Notes: generated from the sequence alone by a model not told the origin. A DNA stretch of 64,000 bases from Caloramator quimbayensis (GCF_900167605.1 NZ_FUYH01000005.1:62001-126000); one strand, 5' to 3'. Numbered from the stretch's first letter, positions 34,168 through 44,567 are shown. A program made the numbers and translations.

Positions 34168-34659
34168 ATGAATATAAGAATTTCAGGAATTTTAAAAGAA
34201 AGTGTAGTTGACGGTCCAGGGATTAGATATGTTGTTTTTGCTCAAGGATGTGCTCATAACTGTATTGGATGTCACAATCCATCAACCCATGATTTTAATG
34301 GAGGATATATTGTAGATGCAGATGAATTAATCGAGGATATTAGGGAAAGCTTTTTTATAGATGGCGTAACTTTCAGCGGAGGAGATCCTTTTTATCAAAC
34401 TGCTGAATTTTCTTATATTGCTGAAAAATTAAAAAAAGAATCATTACATATTGTTTGCTATACTGGATTTGAATTTGAAGAAATTTTAAATGATGAAAAT
34501 AAAAGAAGGCTTCTTGAAAATATAGATATTCTTATAGACGGCCCATTTGTTTTGTCAAAGAAAAATTTGAAACTGCCCTTTAGAGGCTCTGATAATCAAA
34601 GAATAATTGACGTTAAAAACAGTTTAAAAGAAGGAAAAATAATAACGATAGAATATTAG
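34168..34659 (+). CDS. nrdG: Anaerobic ribonucleotide reductase activating protein
   Basis: 163 residues. Radical SAM protein with the [4Fe-4S] motif C28-x3-C32-x2-C35 (GCAHNCIGCHNP). It generates the glycyl radical on NrdD. The GVTFSGGDPFYQ segment typical of activases follows. It is separated from nrdD by structured DNA (33956-34040), so it may have its own promoter or receive partial read-through. The next gene starts 14 bases downstream. Confidence 0.96.
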   Translation: MNIRISGILKESVVDGPGIRYVVFAQGCAHNCIGCHNPSTHDFNGGYIVDADELIEDIRESFFIDGVTFSGGDPFYQTAEFSYIAEKLKKESLHIVCYTGFEFEEILNDENKRRLLENIDILIDGPFVLSKKNLKLPFRGSDNQRIIDVKNSLKEGKIITIEY

Positions 34660-34673
34660 GAATAGGTGATTTT

Positions 34674-35441
34674 ATGGAATATCCTATTTTAAAAAATAAA
34701 GATGGAATAGAATTTTTGTGCTCACCTGAATTTGAAAAAATCGATAAAATAAGACATTTTTTCAGTACACGAATTAATTCTAATGATGAAATGAATAATT
34801 TCAGCCTTAATGCATTTAATGAAGATGAAAAAGAAAAAATAAAAACAAACTATGAAAAAATATTAAAATCTGCTGAAATGAATGAAAATTGTTTTGTATA
34901 TTTAAAACAAGTACATGGAAATAAATTTTATGTTGTTGATGATAAAAATTATAAAGATATTATTGGTAAAGAGGGAGATGCCTTAATCACATCATCAAAA
35001 AATATAGCTATTGGAGTGCTTACGGCAGACTGCGTTCCCGTATTGCTTTGTGATTATGAAAATGATGTTATAGCAGCAGTTCATGCAGGATGGAGGGGAA
35101 CACATCAAAACATAACATCCATTGTAATAGATTATATGATAAAAGAAATGGGATGCAGTGAAAAAACTATTGCTGCTGCAATAGGTCCCTCTATAGGCCC
35201 CTGCTGTTTTGAAGTGAGTTTTGATGTAGCTTCAAAATTCACATTTGTGCAGGAAAAAAATAAAAAATACTACGTTGATTTATGGCAGGAAAATATAAAT
35301 CAGATTTTAAAATGTGGAATCTTAAAGAGCAATATAGATGCATTTAAACTTTGTACTTATTGCAACGGTAATATGTTTTTTTCTTATAGGAGAGAATGTG
35401 AAACAAGCGGAAGGCTTGGAGCCTTTATACAATTAGTATAG
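34674..35441 (+). CDS. pgeF: Peptidoglycan editing factor PgeF / polyphenol oxidase family (YfiH)
   Basis: 255 residues of the DUF152/Cu-oxidase_4 family. Metal-site motifs: VHGNKFYVV, LTADCVPVLL, AAVHAGWRGT and AIGPSIGPCCFEV, giving the conserved His/Cys/His zinc-type site. Members remove wrongly incorporated residues from peptidoglycan precursors in E. coli, and some show purine nucleoside phosphorylase or laccase-like activity; the role in clostridia is not settled. It sits between nrdG and the two-component genes. Confidence 0.93.
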   Translation: MEYPILKNKDGIEFLCSPEFEKIDKIRHFFSTRINSNDEMNNFSLNAFNEDEKEKIKTNYEKILKSAEMNENCFVYLKQVHGNKFYVVDDKNYKDIIGKEGDALITSSKNIAIGVLTADCVPVLLCDYENDVIAAVHAGWRGTHQNITSIVIDYMIKEMGCSEKTIAAAIGPSIGPCCFEVSFDVASKFTFVQEKNKKYYVDLWQENINQILKCGILKSNIDAFKLCTYCNGNMFFSYRRECETSGRLGAFIQLV

Positions 35442-35451
35442 GAGGTATAGT

Positions 35452-36144
35452 ATGCCTAATGAAAAAGTATTAATAATCGATGATGAGTCAAACATAGTGG
35501 AGCTAATAAAATATAATCTTGAAATGAATTGTTATAAGGTTCTTTATGCCTATGATGGAAATGAAGGACTTAATATTGCAAGAGAGGAAAAACCCGATTT
35601 AATACTTCTTGATATAATGCTTCCTAAAATGGATGGATTTGATGTATGTAAAGAAATAAAAAAGGATAAAGATATAGAACATATACCAATTATTATGCTT
35701 ACTGCAAAGGGAGAAGAGTTTGATAAAATTCTTGGACTTGAACTCGGGGCCGATGATTATATAACAAAGCCCTTTTCAATAAGAGAACTTCTTGCAAGGA
35801 TAAAAGCGGTAATGAGAAGAAATAAAAAAGAAGAGAGCTCACAGGTTATAAAACTTGACAATCTTATTATTGATTTTGATAAACATGAAGTACTAAAATC
35901 AGGTAAAAAAGTAGATTTAACATTAAAGGAGTTTGAATTATTAAGACTTTTAATATTGAATAAAGGAAAAGTTTTAACGAGAGATTTTTTACTTGATAAA
36001 ATATGGGGATATGAATATTATGGCGAGACGAGAACAGTTGATGTGCATGTAAGACATCTAAGACAAAAAATAGAGGATGATGACAAAAATCCAAGATACA
36101 TTGAAACTATAAGAGGAATCGGATATAAATTTAAAGAACAGTGA
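35452..36144 (+). CDS. OmpR/PhoB-family response regulator (PhoP/WalR-like)
   Basis: 230 residues. Receiver domain with acidic pocket D10-D11, phosphorylation site D54 (LILLDIMLPKMDG), T83-type switch (MLTAKG) and KP motif; a winged-helix DNA-binding domain follows (about 130-228) ending RYIETIRGIGYKF. The partner histidine kinase begins 10 bases later. Sequence resembles both PhoP and WalR; the absence of yyc accessory genes and phosphate genes leaves the stimulus open. Confidence 0.94.
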   Translation: MPNEKVLIIDDESNIVELIKYNLEMNCYKVLYAYDGNEGLNIAREEKPDLILLDIMLPKMDGFDVCKEIKKDKDIEHIPIIMLTAKGEEFDKILGLELGADDYITKPFSIRELLARIKAVMRRNKKEESSQVIKLDNLIIDFDKHEVLKSGKKVDLTLKEFELLRLLILNKGKVLTRDFLLDKIWGYEYYGETRTVDVHVRHLRQKIEDDDKNPRYIETIRGIGYKFKEQ

Positions 36145-36154
36145 TGGTAGGTAT

Positions 36155-37897
36155 ATGAGAAAAAAATTATATTTATTTATGTTTTTAATACTTTTATTTG
36201 GCGTTACCTTTACAGGATATATGTCATACAGTTTTACAAAGAATATTATACTTGATAATGTTAAAGACAGCTTAAAGTCCGATGCACGTCTTATTAAGGA
36301 TTATTTTATTGATTTAAGTGAAAATAAAAACTATGATAGTACTGCTAAAGAGTTAAAAAGCAGTATTGGTAAAAGAGTTACTATAATAAGGCAGGATGGA
36401 AAGGTTATTGGGGAGTCAGATGTTTCAAGTGAAAAACTTGAAAATCATTTGAACAGGCCTGAAGTGAAAGCTGCACTTTATAATGAAGAAGGAATGTCAA
36501 TTAGATACAGCAGCACTGAAAAGATATATATGTACTATTATGCATTAAAATATACTGCAAATAATCAATCCTATATAATTAGACTTGCAATGCCTCTATA
36601 TAATATCGACTACGTACAAAAACATATTATTAAATTGATTATATTTACTGTGATTTTTGGATTGCTGTTCTGCTCTCTATTAGGATTTATTTATATTAAT
36701 AGATTTACAAGGCCTATAATACAAATGACTAAAATAGCAACAGGAATTGCGCTTGGACAGTATGAAAAAAGAATTAATCTTTCTTCAAAGGATGAAATAG
36801 GAGAGCTTGGACATGCTTTTAACTTAATGGCTGACAGACTTCAGGAAACAATAAATGATTTATCTGACAAAAAGAATAAACTTGAATCTATATTAACCAG
36901 TATGGAGGATGGAGTTATTGTTGTTGATAATAATGAAAAAATACTTCTAATGAATCCTGCTGCAAAAAAATTTTTTTCTATAAGCGAAGAAGTGGAAGGA
37001 AAACATTTTATTGAGGTTATAAGAAATACGGAAATAGAAAATATTATAAATTATGATGTTGATACTGAAAATGAAGTCGTTATAAATAATCCTAATCCTA
37101 TGTACTTTAGAGTAAAGACAGTTAAAGTAATTAATTATGAAAAGAATAAGGAAAATATAGGACTTTGCCTTGTTATACAGAACATAACAAAGATAAGAGC
37201 ATTAGAGAAGATGAGATCAGATTTTGTGGCAAACGTTTCTCATGAACTGAGAACCCCTTTAACATCAATAAAGGGATTTGCTGAGACTTTAAAATTTGTT
37301 GAAGATAAAAACACAAGAGATAAATTTTTGGATATAATTTATGTTGAATCAGAAAGACTCACACGCCTTATAAATGATATATTAACACTATCAGAGCTTG
37401 AAAACAAAGATTACAGTGCTAATTTTGAAAAAATAAATATTAATGAATCCCTTGAAGAAATTTATAGTATAATGGAACCTGCAGCAAGGAATAAGGGTAT
37501 AAAACTCATATATGAAAAATATGATAAAAGTCTATATATATATGGGGACAGAGATAAGTTTAAACAAATGTTTATAAACCTTATAGATAATGCTATAAAA
37601 TATACTCCTAAGGATGGAAAAGTTGAAATAATCATTTCTCTTGATAATCATATGTCGAGAATAGATATAAAAGATAATGGCATAGGAATATCAAAAGAGC
37701 ATATCTCAAGGCTTTTTGAAAGATTTTACAGAGTTGACAAGGCACGTTCAAGAAGCGTTGGAGGGACAGGACTTGGACTTGCAATAGTAAAACATATTTT
37801 AACAATTTTTAATGGAAGTATAGATGTTAAAAGCGAGAGTGGTAAAGGAACTACTTTTAGCGTTTATTTACCTTGTATAGATGTTAAAGAAGTATAA
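36155..37897 (+). CDS. Membrane sensor histidine kinase (PhoR/WalK-like)
   Basis: 580 residues. TM1 (about 5-24), extracellular sensing domain (25-155), TM2 (about 158-181), HAMP (182-236), PAS domain (about 243-350), HisKA with phospho-acceptor H363 in VSHELRTPLTS, and HATPase with N box (NLIDNAIKYTP), G1 (DIKDNGIGI) and G2 (GGTGLGLAI). It should phosphorylate the upstream response regulator. The layout is that of PhoR/WalK kinases. A terminator follows. Confidence 0.95.
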   Translation: MRKKLYLFMFLILLFGVTFTGYMSYSFTKNIILDNVKDSLKSDARLIKDYFIDLSENKNYDSTAKELKSSIGKRVTIIRQDGKVIGESDVSSEKLENHLNRPEVKAALYNEEGMSIRYSSTEKIYMYYYALKYTANNQSYIIRLAMPLYNIDYVQKHIIKLIIFTVIFGLLFCSLLGFIYINRFTRPIIQMTKIATGIALGQYEKRINLSSKDEIGELGHAFNLMADRLQETINDLSDKKNKLESILTSMEDGVIVVDNNEKILLMNPAAKKFFSISEEVEGKHFIEVIRNTEIENIINYDVDTENEVVINNPNPMYFRVKTVKVINYEKNKENIGLCLVIQNITKIRALEKMRSDFVANVSHELRTPLTSIKGFAETLKFVEDKNTRDKFLDIIYVESERLTRLINDILTLSELENKDYSANFEKININESLEEIYSIMEPAARNKGIKLIYEKYDKSLYIYGDRDKFKQMFINLIDNAIKYTPKDGKVEIIISLDNHMSRIDIKDNGIGISKEHISRLFERFYRVDKARSRSVGGTGLGLAIVKHILTIFNGSIDVKSESGKGTTFSVYLPCIDVKEV

Positions 37898-37901
37898 TTT
37901 G

Positions 37902-37934
37902 GGATTGTCTTAAAACAAAAGGCAGTCCTTTTTT
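37902..37934 (+). terminator. Terminator of the two-component operon
   Basis: 10-bp stem GGATTGTCTT / AAGGCAGTCC including two G-U and otherwise Watson-Crick pairs, then TTTTTT, right after the kinase stop. Confidence 0.8.
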
Positions 37935-38013
37935 ATAGAACTTTTTATGAAGCTTGCTATTTATGCAATAAAATGATATTATTCAATATGAAATTTGTTA
38001 TGGAGTTGAAAAG

Positions 38014-39342
38014 ATGATAAGCAATATAGTAGTTAGTAAAGTAAGAAAAAAAAGTATTGGAGAAAAGATAGGAATAGAAAAGGGAGACATGCTCCTTAAT
38101 ATAAATGATAATGAAATTGGAGATATTATAGAATATAAGTTTTTAATATGTGATGAAAATATCAATATTACTTTTGCAAAGCCAACAGGAGAAATAGTAA
38201 GCGCTAAAGTTAAAAAAGATTTTTATGATGATATGGGTATTGAAATCCATGACTTATCTATGGACACTCCCAAAAGGTGTCATAACAAATGTATATTCTG
38301 TTTTATAGACCAGCTCCCGCAAGGAATGAGGGAGAGCCTTTATGTTAAAGATGATGACTCAAGGCTTTCATTTCTTCAGGGTAATTTTGTTACATTGACA
38401 AATTTAAGCGATGAGGATTTAAAAAGGATAATAAAGTATAGAATAAGTCCTATTAATGTTTCTGTCCATACTACAAATCCAGAACTAAGGATTAAAATGT
38501 TAAACAATAAAAGAGCCGGCAATATAATTAATCAGCTTAAAATGCTTACAGATGGAGGAATATCGATTAACTGCCAGATTGTTTTGTGCCCTGACATAAA
38601 CGACAAAGAGGAGCTGAAAAAAACGATTAATGATCTTTTTAGTTTCTATCCTGCTATATCAAATGTAGCAGTTGTTCCTGTTGGAATTACAAAACACAGA
38701 AAAAATGAAGATGGTTTAAAAAGTTACGATAAAAAGTCGGCAGCAGAAGTTATTGATTTAGTAGAAAAAATTCAAGAAAAATTTATGAAGGAAATAGATC
38801 AGCCCTTTGTAAGGCTTGCTGATGAATTTTATCTTTTAGCAGAGAGAAACTTTCCTGATTATGAGCATTATGAAGATTTTGCTCAGCTTGAAGATGGAAT
38901 AGGAATGGCAAGATATTTTGAACATTCAGTGAAAACATCTCTTGAATTTACTGATGTTGATGGAAATGGTCTTGCCTTTGCTGCAATAACAGGTACAATG
39001 ATTTACAGCTTTTTAAAGGATATAATGAAATTAATTGAAGAAAAACTTAATATAAAAATAAACGTTTATCCAATTGTTAATGATTTTTTTGGAGATAAAA
39101 TAAATGTAGCAGGGCTTTTAACTGGAAAAGATATAATTGCGCAGCTTAAAGGTGTTTTAAAGGAAAAAATATTATTGATATCTAAAAATATGCTTAAAGC
39201 TGATGAATATGTTTTTCTTGATGATATAACTATAAAAGATATTGAAAGGGAGCTTGATGTTAAAGTTATGCTATGTGATTATACAGGTGAGGATTTAGTT
39301 GAAAAAATTGAAGAAGAGGTGATAAAATGGCAAAACCAATAG
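38014..39342 (+). CDS. DUF512 protein: PDZ-like plus radical-SAM-like iron-sulfur enzyme
   Basis: 442 residues. A short PDZ-like N-terminal domain (about 1-65; [18 protein letters not shown]) is followed by a cysteine motif C-x3-C-x2-C ([15 protein letters not shown]) as in radical SAM enzymes, then a DUF512 domain with [11 protein letters not shown] and a C-terminal TGEDLVEKI region. The family is widespread in clostridia and usually next to der, but its reaction is unknown. Its last 16 bases overlap the start of der, implying coupling. Confidence 0.9.
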   Translation: MISNIVVSKVRKKSIGEKIGIEKGDMLLNINDNEIGDIIEYKFLICDENINITFAKPTGEIVSAKVKKDFYDDMGIEIHDLSMDTPKRCHNKCIFCFIDQLPQGMRESLYVKDDDSRLSFLQGNFVTLTNLSDEDLKRIIKYRISPINVSVHTTNPELRIKMLNNKRAGNIINQLKMLTDGGISINCQIVLCPDINDKEELKKTINDLFSFYPAISNVAVVPVGITKHRKNEDGLKSYDKKSAAEVIDLVEKIQEKFMKEIDQPFVRLADEFYLLAERNFPDYEHYEDFAQLEDGIGMARYFEHSVKTSLEFTDVDGNGLAFAAITGTMIYSFLKDIMKLIEEKLNIKINVYPIVNDFFGDKINVAGLLTGKDIIAQLKGVLKEKILLISKNMLKADEYVFLDDITIKDIERELDVKVMLCDYTGEDLVEKIEEEVIKWQNQ

Positions 39343-40646
39343 TTGCAATTGTTGGAAGACCAAACGTAGGAAAATCAACACTATTTAACAGGCTTGCGGG
39401 CAAGAGAATAGCAATAATTGAAGATACTCCCGGAGTTACAAGGGATAGAATATATTGTGAGAGCGAATGGCTTGGACATAAATTTACCCTTATAGATACA
39501 GGAGGAATTGAGCCTGAAAGTGAAGATATTATTCTTCAGCAGATGAGAAAACAGGCAGAAATAGCGATTGAAACATCGGATGTAATACTTTTTATGGTTG
39601 ATGGAAAAGAAGGACTAACTCCAGCGGATACTGAAGTTGCAGAAATGCTTCGAAAAACGAGAAAACCAGTGGTGCTTGTTGTAAATAAGGTTGATAATTT
39701 AAATCTTGAAGCAAATGCCTTTGAATTTTATAATTTAGGTATAGGGGATCCTGTCACAATTTCTGCTTCTTCAGGTCTTGGGCTTGGAGATATGCTTGAT
39801 GAAATTATAAAACATTTTAAAGATGAGGAAGATGATGACTCACAGGATGCAGAAATAAAAGTTGCAATAATAGGAAAGCCAAACGCTGGTAAGTCTTCAC
39901 TTTTAAATAGACTATCAGGAGAGGAACGATCAATAGTAAGCGATATCCCAGGTACTACAAGGGATGCAATCGACAGCTATGTTATAATAGGTGAAGATAA
40001 ATTTTTATTTATAGATACGGCTGGAATCAGGCGAAAAAGCAAGGTTAAAGAAGATGTTGAAAGATACAGCGTTTTAAGAGCAATTGCAGCAGTCGAAAGA
40101 GCAGATGTATGCCTTGTTATGATAGATGGAACTGAAGGTATAACTGAACAGGATGAGAAAATAGCAGGGCTTGCGCATGAGGCAGGAAAGGGAGTTATAA
40201 TTGTTGTTAATAAATGGGATGCTGTAGAAAAAGACGATAAAACTATGAATGAATTTTCAAAGACTATAAGAAACAAGCTGTCCTTTATTTCTTATGCACC
40301 TATTGCGTTTATTTCAGCAAAGACAGGACAAAAAATACCTAAAATGATTGAACTTATTAAACATGTTGCGAGTCAGCATGCATTAAGAATTAAAACAGGA
40401 GTATTAAATGAGGTTATAAGCGAAGCTGTTATGATGAAACAGCCTCCAATTGAAAAGGGTAAGGCACTTAAAATATATTATGCAACTCAAGTTTCTACAA
40501 AACCGCCTACGTTTGTATTTTTTGTAAATGATTCTGAAATAGTTCATTTTTCTTATGAAAGGTATCTTGAGAATCAGTTAAGACAGCATTTTGGACTTGA
40601 TGGGACACCTGTAAGGCTTATATTCAGGCCTAAAAAAGAAGATTAG
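39327..40646 (+). CDS. der: Der (EngA), double-domain ribosome-assembly GTPase
   Basis: 439 residues. Two G domains in tandem, with P-loops GRPNVGKST (about 9-16) and GKPNAGKSS (about 182-190), matching DTPGVTRD and DIPGTTRD switch regions, NKVD and NKWD base-specificity motifs, and a C-terminal KH-like domain. Der matures the 50S subunit. It is followed by gpsA 10 bases later; plsY, found between them in many Firmicutes, is not here. Confidence 0.98.
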   Translation: MAKPIVAIVGRPNVGKSTLFNRLAGKRIAIIEDTPGVTRDRIYCESEWLGHKFTLIDTGGIEPESEDIILQQMRKQAEIAIETSDVILFMVDGKEGLTPADTEVAEMLRKTRKPVVLVVNKVDNLNLEANAFEFYNLGIGDPVTISASSGLGLGDMLDEIIKHFKDEEDDDSQDAEIKVAIIGKPNAGKSSLLNRLSGEERSIVSDIPGTTRDAIDSYVIIGEDKFLFIDTAGIRRKSKVKEDVERYSVLRAIAAVERADVCLVMIDGTEGITEQDEKIAGLAHEAGKGVIIVVNKWDAVEKDDKTMNEFSKTIRNKLSFISYAPIAFISAKTGQKIPKMIELIKHVASQHALRIKTGVLNEVISEAVMMKQPPIEKGKALKIYYATQVSTKPPTFVFFVNDSEIVHFSYERYLENQLRQHFGLDGTPVRLIFRPKKED

Positions 40647-40656
40647 AGGTGGGTAT

Positions 40657-41673
40657 ATGAAAATTTCTGTTTTAGGAGCAGGGAGCTGGGGAAGTGCAAT
40701 TGCTGTATTGCTTTCAAAAAAAGGATATGATGTTTCCATATGGGATAGAAATCAGCAGCTTCTTAATGAGATAAATCATTCGAGAGAGAATATACGTTAT
40801 CTTCCAGGAGTTTTAATACCAGCAGGTATAAGTACAACTGAAAGCCTTTTAGAATGTATAAATGAATCTGAAATTATTGTTATGGCTGTTCCTTCCCATG
40901 GAATTAGAGAAGTATGCACCAAATTAAAGGGAATGGTTAAAAATAAGCAGATTTTTGTAAGCCTCGCAAAGGGTATAGAAAATAGCAGCTTAAAAAGGAT
41001 GTCCGAAGTGATTGAGGAATATTTCCCAGAAAATAGAATAGGAGTTTTATCTGGACCAAGTCATGCTGAAGAGGTGTCGAGAGATATTCCAACTACTGTT
41101 GTTTCATCTTCTACTGATAAAAAGACTGCAGAATATATACAGGATATATTTATAACTCCTAAATTCAGGGTATATACAAATCCAGATATCATTGGGGTTG
41201 AAGTCGGAGGAGCTGTGAAAAATATAATTGCTCTTGCAGCAGGAATATCAGATGGATTAGGTTATGGGGATAATACTAAGGCAGCTTTAATGACAAGAGG
41301 AATAGCAGAAATTGCACGCCTTGGAGTTGCTCTCGGAGCACAGCCTTTGACATTTGCAGGGCTTTCAGGTATAGGAGATTTAATTGTTACCTGTACAAGT
41401 ATGCATTCGAGAAACAGACGGGCAGGTATTTTAATAGGTCAGGGTAAAACAGTTGAAGAGGCAATAAAAGAGGTAAAGATGGTAGTTGAAGGCATAAACA
41501 CTACAAAATCTACATATGAATTATCAAATAAAGTTGGAGTTGAGATGCCAATAACTAAGGAACTTTATAATGTTTTGTTTGAAAACAAAAATCCCAAATA
41601 TGCTGTTTCCGAGCTTATGCTTAGGGATAAAAAGCATGAGATTGAAGAAGTTGCACAGATGATATGGAAATAA
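40657..41673 (+). CDS. gpsA: Glycerol-3-phosphate dehydrogenase [NAD(P)+]
   Basis: 338 residues. N-terminal Rossmann motif [16 protein letters not shown], the [10 protein letters not shown] and SLAKGIE stretches, catalytic lysine region [14 protein letters not shown], and the [14 protein letters not shown] motif. GpsA makes sn-glycerol 3-phosphate for phospholipid synthesis. ATG 40657 has AGAGGTGGG upstream, and a strong terminator follows. Confidence 0.98.
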   Translation: MKISVLGAGSWGSAIAVLLSKKGYDVSIWDRNQQLLNEINHSRENIRYLPGVLIPAGISTTESLLECINESEIIVMAVPSHGIREVCTKLKGMVKNKQIFVSLAKGIENSSLKRMSEVIEEYFPENRIGVLSGPSHAEEVSRDIPTTVVSSSTDKKTAEYIQDIFITPKFRVYTNPDIIGVEVGGAVKNIIALAAGISDGLGYGDNTKAALMTRGIAEIARLGVALGAQPLTFAGLSGIGDLIVTCTSMHSRNRRAGILIGQGKTVEEAIKEVKMVVEGINTTKSTYELSNKVGVEMPITKELYNVLFENKNPKYAVSELMLRDKKHEIEEVAQMIWK

Positions 41674-41674
41674 C

Positions 41675-41701
41675 AAAAAATCAGCTATATGCTGATTTTT
41701 T
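41675..41701. terminator. Bidirectional terminator between gpsA and the patatin gene
   Basis: Perfect stem AAAAAATCAGC / GCTGATTTTTT with a TATAT loop; the A- and T-runs allow function on both strands between these convergent genes. Confidence 0.9.
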
Positions 41702-41706
41702 GTATT

Positions 41707-42627
41707 TTATGAACGATAATCAGATATATATTTTTCAAAATTCCAGTTATCCAAGAATTTTTTAGCTGCATTATATCCTGAATCAAAGAGAGATTTTTTC
41801 TTTTTTTCGGTTAGATCGAATTCAATTGTTTTTATACCGAGGGTTGGTATTGGAATAGTTCTGACCCAATCCTTCTCTTTCACATATATTTCTTCGTTTT
41901 TCGAAAAAAGAGTATTTACTATATCTATGGAATAGGAGAAAAAATCGTTTTTACCCATGCTGCTATTAGAAACATCAGGTTCAACAAGCTTGAAACCAAA
42001 GGTTGGCCAGCGTGGCTTTTTAGGTACATCAAAAATCCATATCGGGTAGTTGCTTAAAATTCCTCCATCTATTATAAAACAAGTAGTATTGTTGTATTTT
42101 AATTTTACCGGCTTAAATAGAAATGGGATTCCTATGCTCATTCTAACTGCCTTTGCTATTTCAAATTCTAAAGGATTAATATTATATTTTTCTAAGTCGT
42201 CAGGAAGGATTAAAAGTTCTCTCCTTGTAATATCAGCAGCAATAATTTTTAATTTTGATTTCCCGTTTAAAGATACATCTTTAAATGTGTTGATTCCTTT
42301 CTTTTTTAAAGATTCTCGAATCCAATTTTCTATTTCATCTCCAGAAATCAATCCTTTTTGCGAAAAAAAATCAAAGGGTCTTATTATTGAAGATAATACT
42401 GATATATCCTTTACATTTAAAAATTTTTTGTAATCGAAACCAAAGATTATGCTTTTAATATCATTTGCTGAATAACCGGCGCATAATAAAGATGCAATTA
42501 CAGCACCTGCTGATGTTCCAGCAAGTTTGTTCCATGTATACCCTTTCTCCTCAAGATAACATATCGCGCCTACAAGACCTATCCCCTTAACTCCTCCGCC
42601 TTCAAAAACACAATCAGCAGATAACAA
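41707..42627 (-). CDS. Patatin-like phospholipase
   Basis: 306 residues from TTG (complement of 42625-42627), chosen because AGAGGTG is well spaced; a GTG at 42636 is in frame but overlaps that site. Oxyanion hole GGGVKGIG, nucleophile serine in GTSAGAV and catalytic aspartate in DGGILSNYP form the Ser-Asp dyad of patatins. No signal peptide, so it acts inside the cell on lipids or acyl esters. It is a lone minus-strand gene between gpsA and spoIVA. Confidence 0.93.
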   Translation of the reverse strand: MLSADCVFEGGGVKGIGLVGAICYLEEKGYTWNKLAGTSAGAVIASLLCAGYSANDIKSIIFGFDYKKFLNVKDISVLSSIIRPFDFFSQKGLISGDEIENWIRESLKKKGINTFKDVSLNGKSKLKIIAADITRRELLILPDDLEKYNINPLEFEIAKAVRMSIGIPFLFKPVKLKYNNTTCFIIDGGILSNYPIWIFDVPKKPRWPTFGFKLVEPDVSNSSMGKNDFFSYSIDIVNTLFSKNEEIYVKEKDWVRTIPIPTLGIKTIEFDLTEKKKKSLFDSGYNAAKKFLDNWNFEKYISDYRS

Positions 42628-42789
42628 TAATATCACCTCTTATATTAAAATATGGATGATATAAAATCGCTGTGATTAAAAATATAAAATATATTTGAAT
42701 TTAATATAAACTTACATGTAAATTTTTTGTTCTAAATAAATTGGACAGACAATATATATTTAGAAGATAAATATATAGGAGGTAGAGCT

Positions 42790-44271
42790 GTGGAGGAGTT
42801 TGATATATACCGAGATATAGCTGAAAGAACTCAGGGAGACATATACGTAGGAGTAGTTGGACCAGTTAGGACAGGAAAATCTACATTTATTAGAAGATTC
42901 ATGGAATTGCTTGTAATACCAAATATAAACAACGCATATAAAAAGGAGAGGGCAAAGGATACGCTTCCTCAAAGCGGTTCAGGTAAGACTATAACTACAG
43001 TTGAGCCTAAGTTTATACCAAATGAAGAAGCAGTTGAGATAGAATTAAATGATAATGCAAAAATGAGGGTTAGAATGGTAGACTGCGTAGGTTATATGGT
43101 AAATGGAGCAACAGGACATATTGAAAATGAGCAGCCAAGAATGGTAAAAACTCCTTGGTTTGAGGAGGAGATACCCTTTATACAGGCTGCAGAAATAGGA
43201 ACCAAAAAGGTTATAACAGAACATTCAACTATTGGTTTAGTAGTTACGACAGATGGATCAATTACTGATATACCGAGGGAAAATTATATTGAGCCTGAGG
43301 AAAAGGTAATAAATGAACTTAAACAGTTAAATAAACCTTTTATAATTCTATTAAATTCAGTACATCCTTACAGCCCAGAAACTATTGGACTTAGAAAAAA
43401 CATGGAGGAAAAATACGGCATTCCTGTTTATATAGTAGATGCACTTAATATGAAGATAGAAGATATTCATAATATACTTGAAAGGGTATTATATGAATTC
43501 CCAATAAGAGAGATAGGTATAAAACTTCCACAGTGGGTTGAATGTCTTGAAAATGAGCACTGGCTGAAAAAGAATTTTATTGTTGCCATTAGAAATTCAG
43601 TAAATATCCTTGAAAAGCTAAGGGATATTAAACCTGCTGTTAATGGATATAGGCAGTATGAGTTTGTTGGGGATGTAAATCTCGATGAGATAAATTTAGG
43701 AGATGGAAGAGCAAGCGTAACAATGAAGGTTAAAGACGGACTATTCTTTAGGGTTCTCGGAGAAATTTCCGGTTACAGCATAGAGGGAGAGTATGAGCTT
43801 CTCAGCCTGATGAAAGATTTAACTGTTGCTAAAAGAGAATATGACAGAGTTTCAGAAGCATTAAAGGATGTTAGAGAAACAGGATATGGCCTTGTTCCTC
43901 CACAAGTAGACGAATTAAGACTTGAGGAGCCTGAAATAATAAAACAGGGAAACAAATTTGGATTAAAACTAAAAGCAAGCGCTCCATCGCTGCATATAAT
44001 AAAGGCAGATGTTCAAACTGAGGTATCTCCTATTATGGGAACAGATAAACAAGGTGAAGAACTTGTAAAGGCTATGCTTGAAGAATTTGAAAATGAACCT
44101 CAAAAGATATGGCAGTCAAATATGTTTGGAAGAACTCTCGAGGAACTTGTAAAAGAAGGACTTCAGAATAAACTATTTAAGATGCCTGAGGATGTTCAGG
44201 AAAAACTACAAAAAACTATTCAAAAAATTATAAATGAAGGCAATGGAGGAATGATTTGCATTATCTTGTAA
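42790..44271 (+). CDS. spoIVA: Stage IV sporulation protein A (spore coat basement ATPase)
   Basis: 493 residues from GTG 42790 with AGGAGGT upstream. The N-terminal ATPase domain has the P-loop VGPVRTGKSTFIRRF (about 19-33) and DCVGYMVNGA as Walker B; a helical middle domain and the conserved C-terminal GNGGMICIIL follow, which attaches it to SpoVM at the forespore membrane. SpoIVA polymerises to found the spore coat. It is normally SigE-dependent; I could not identify a convincing SigE promoter in the AT-rich 160 bases upstream. Confidence 0.98.
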   Translation: MEEFDIYRDIAERTQGDIYVGVVGPVRTGKSTFIRRFMELLVIPNINNAYKKERAKDTLPQSGSGKTITTVEPKFIPNEEAVEIELNDNAKMRVRMVDCVGYMVNGATGHIENEQPRMVKTPWFEEEIPFIQAAEIGTKKVITEHSTIGLVVTTDGSITDIPRENYIEPEEKVINELKQLNKPFIILLNSVHPYSPETIGLRKNMEEKYGIPVYIVDALNMKIEDIHNILERVLYEFPIREIGIKLPQWVECLENEHWLKKNFIVAIRNSVNILEKLRDIKPAVNGYRQYEFVGDVNLDEINLGDGRASVTMKVKDGLFFRVLGEISGYSIEGEYELLSLMKDLTVAKREYDRVSEALKDVRETGYGLVPPQVDELRLEEPEIIKQGNKFGLKLKASAPSLHIIKADVQTEVSPIMGTDKQGEELVKAMLEEFENEPQKIWQSNMFGRTLEELVKEGLQNKLFKMPEDVQEKLQKTIQKIINEGNGGMICIIL

Positions 44272-44290
44272 ATAGTTAAACAAAATAATA

Positions 44291-44316
44291 AAGCCCCAGA
44301 ATTTCTGGGGCTTTTT
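44291..44316. terminator. Bidirectional terminator after spoIVA
   Basis: Perfect 10-bp stem AAGCCCCAGA / TCTGGGGCTT with an ATT loop; T-run on the plus strand and a T-rich TTATTATTTT on the minus strand, serving spoIVA and the small minus-strand ORF. Confidence 0.9.
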
Positions 44317-44320
44317 ATAA

Positions 44321-44449
44321 TTAGAATGAGAAATAGTCATTCATTTTTATGCAACCGTGCTTTGTTTCAACAGGTTTCTTTTCTTTGTTGTTAACCTCTT
44401 TTACCTCAATTAAATTTTCTTTTACCATTTTAATGTTGCCGATATCCAT
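44321..44449 (-). CDS. Small ORF, 42-residue hypothetical protein
   Basis: Starts at ATG (complement of 44447-44449) behind a near-ideal AGGGGAGG ribosome site 5 bases away, and ends just before the bidirectional terminator. The product is charged (MDIGNIKMVKENLIEVKEV and so on), with one cysteine (HGCIK) and an aromatic end, DYFSF. No membrane helix. The frame stays open upstream to 44554, but that longer form has no well-placed ribosome site. Not a family I recognise. Expression, perhaps in sporulation given the neighbours, is inference. Confidence 0.55.
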   Translation of the reverse strand: MDIGNIKMVKENLIEVKEVNNKEKKPVETKHGCIKMNDYFSF

Positions 44450-44501
44450 AATATCCTCCCCTTTCTCATATTTTGGTTTGGTTGCATCTGCGATGTCGGC
44501 T

Positions 44502-44567
44502 CTAGGTAAAAGATTCATCATTCTTGTGGAATACCCGTTTGTGGGATACCCCATTATCGGATACCAT
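44502..44567 (-). CDS. Very short ORF (21 residues) upstream of the 42-residue ORF
   Basis: ATG (complement of 44565-44567) lies 7 bases behind a perfect TTAGGAGG site and is followed by 20 codons and TAG. It could be a leader peptide of the downstream small ORF. Alternatively a one-base shift has split a longer protein, since a second frame through the same DNA is open from here to 44321. Too short to identify. Confidence 0.35.
   Translation of the reverse strand: MVSDNGVSHKRVFHKNDESFT

Noticed and set aside
42660-42780. SigE promoter for spoIVA
   Set aside because: CATGTAAA at 42715 looks like a -10, but no -35 of the right type at 13-15 bases; region too AT-rich to claim.
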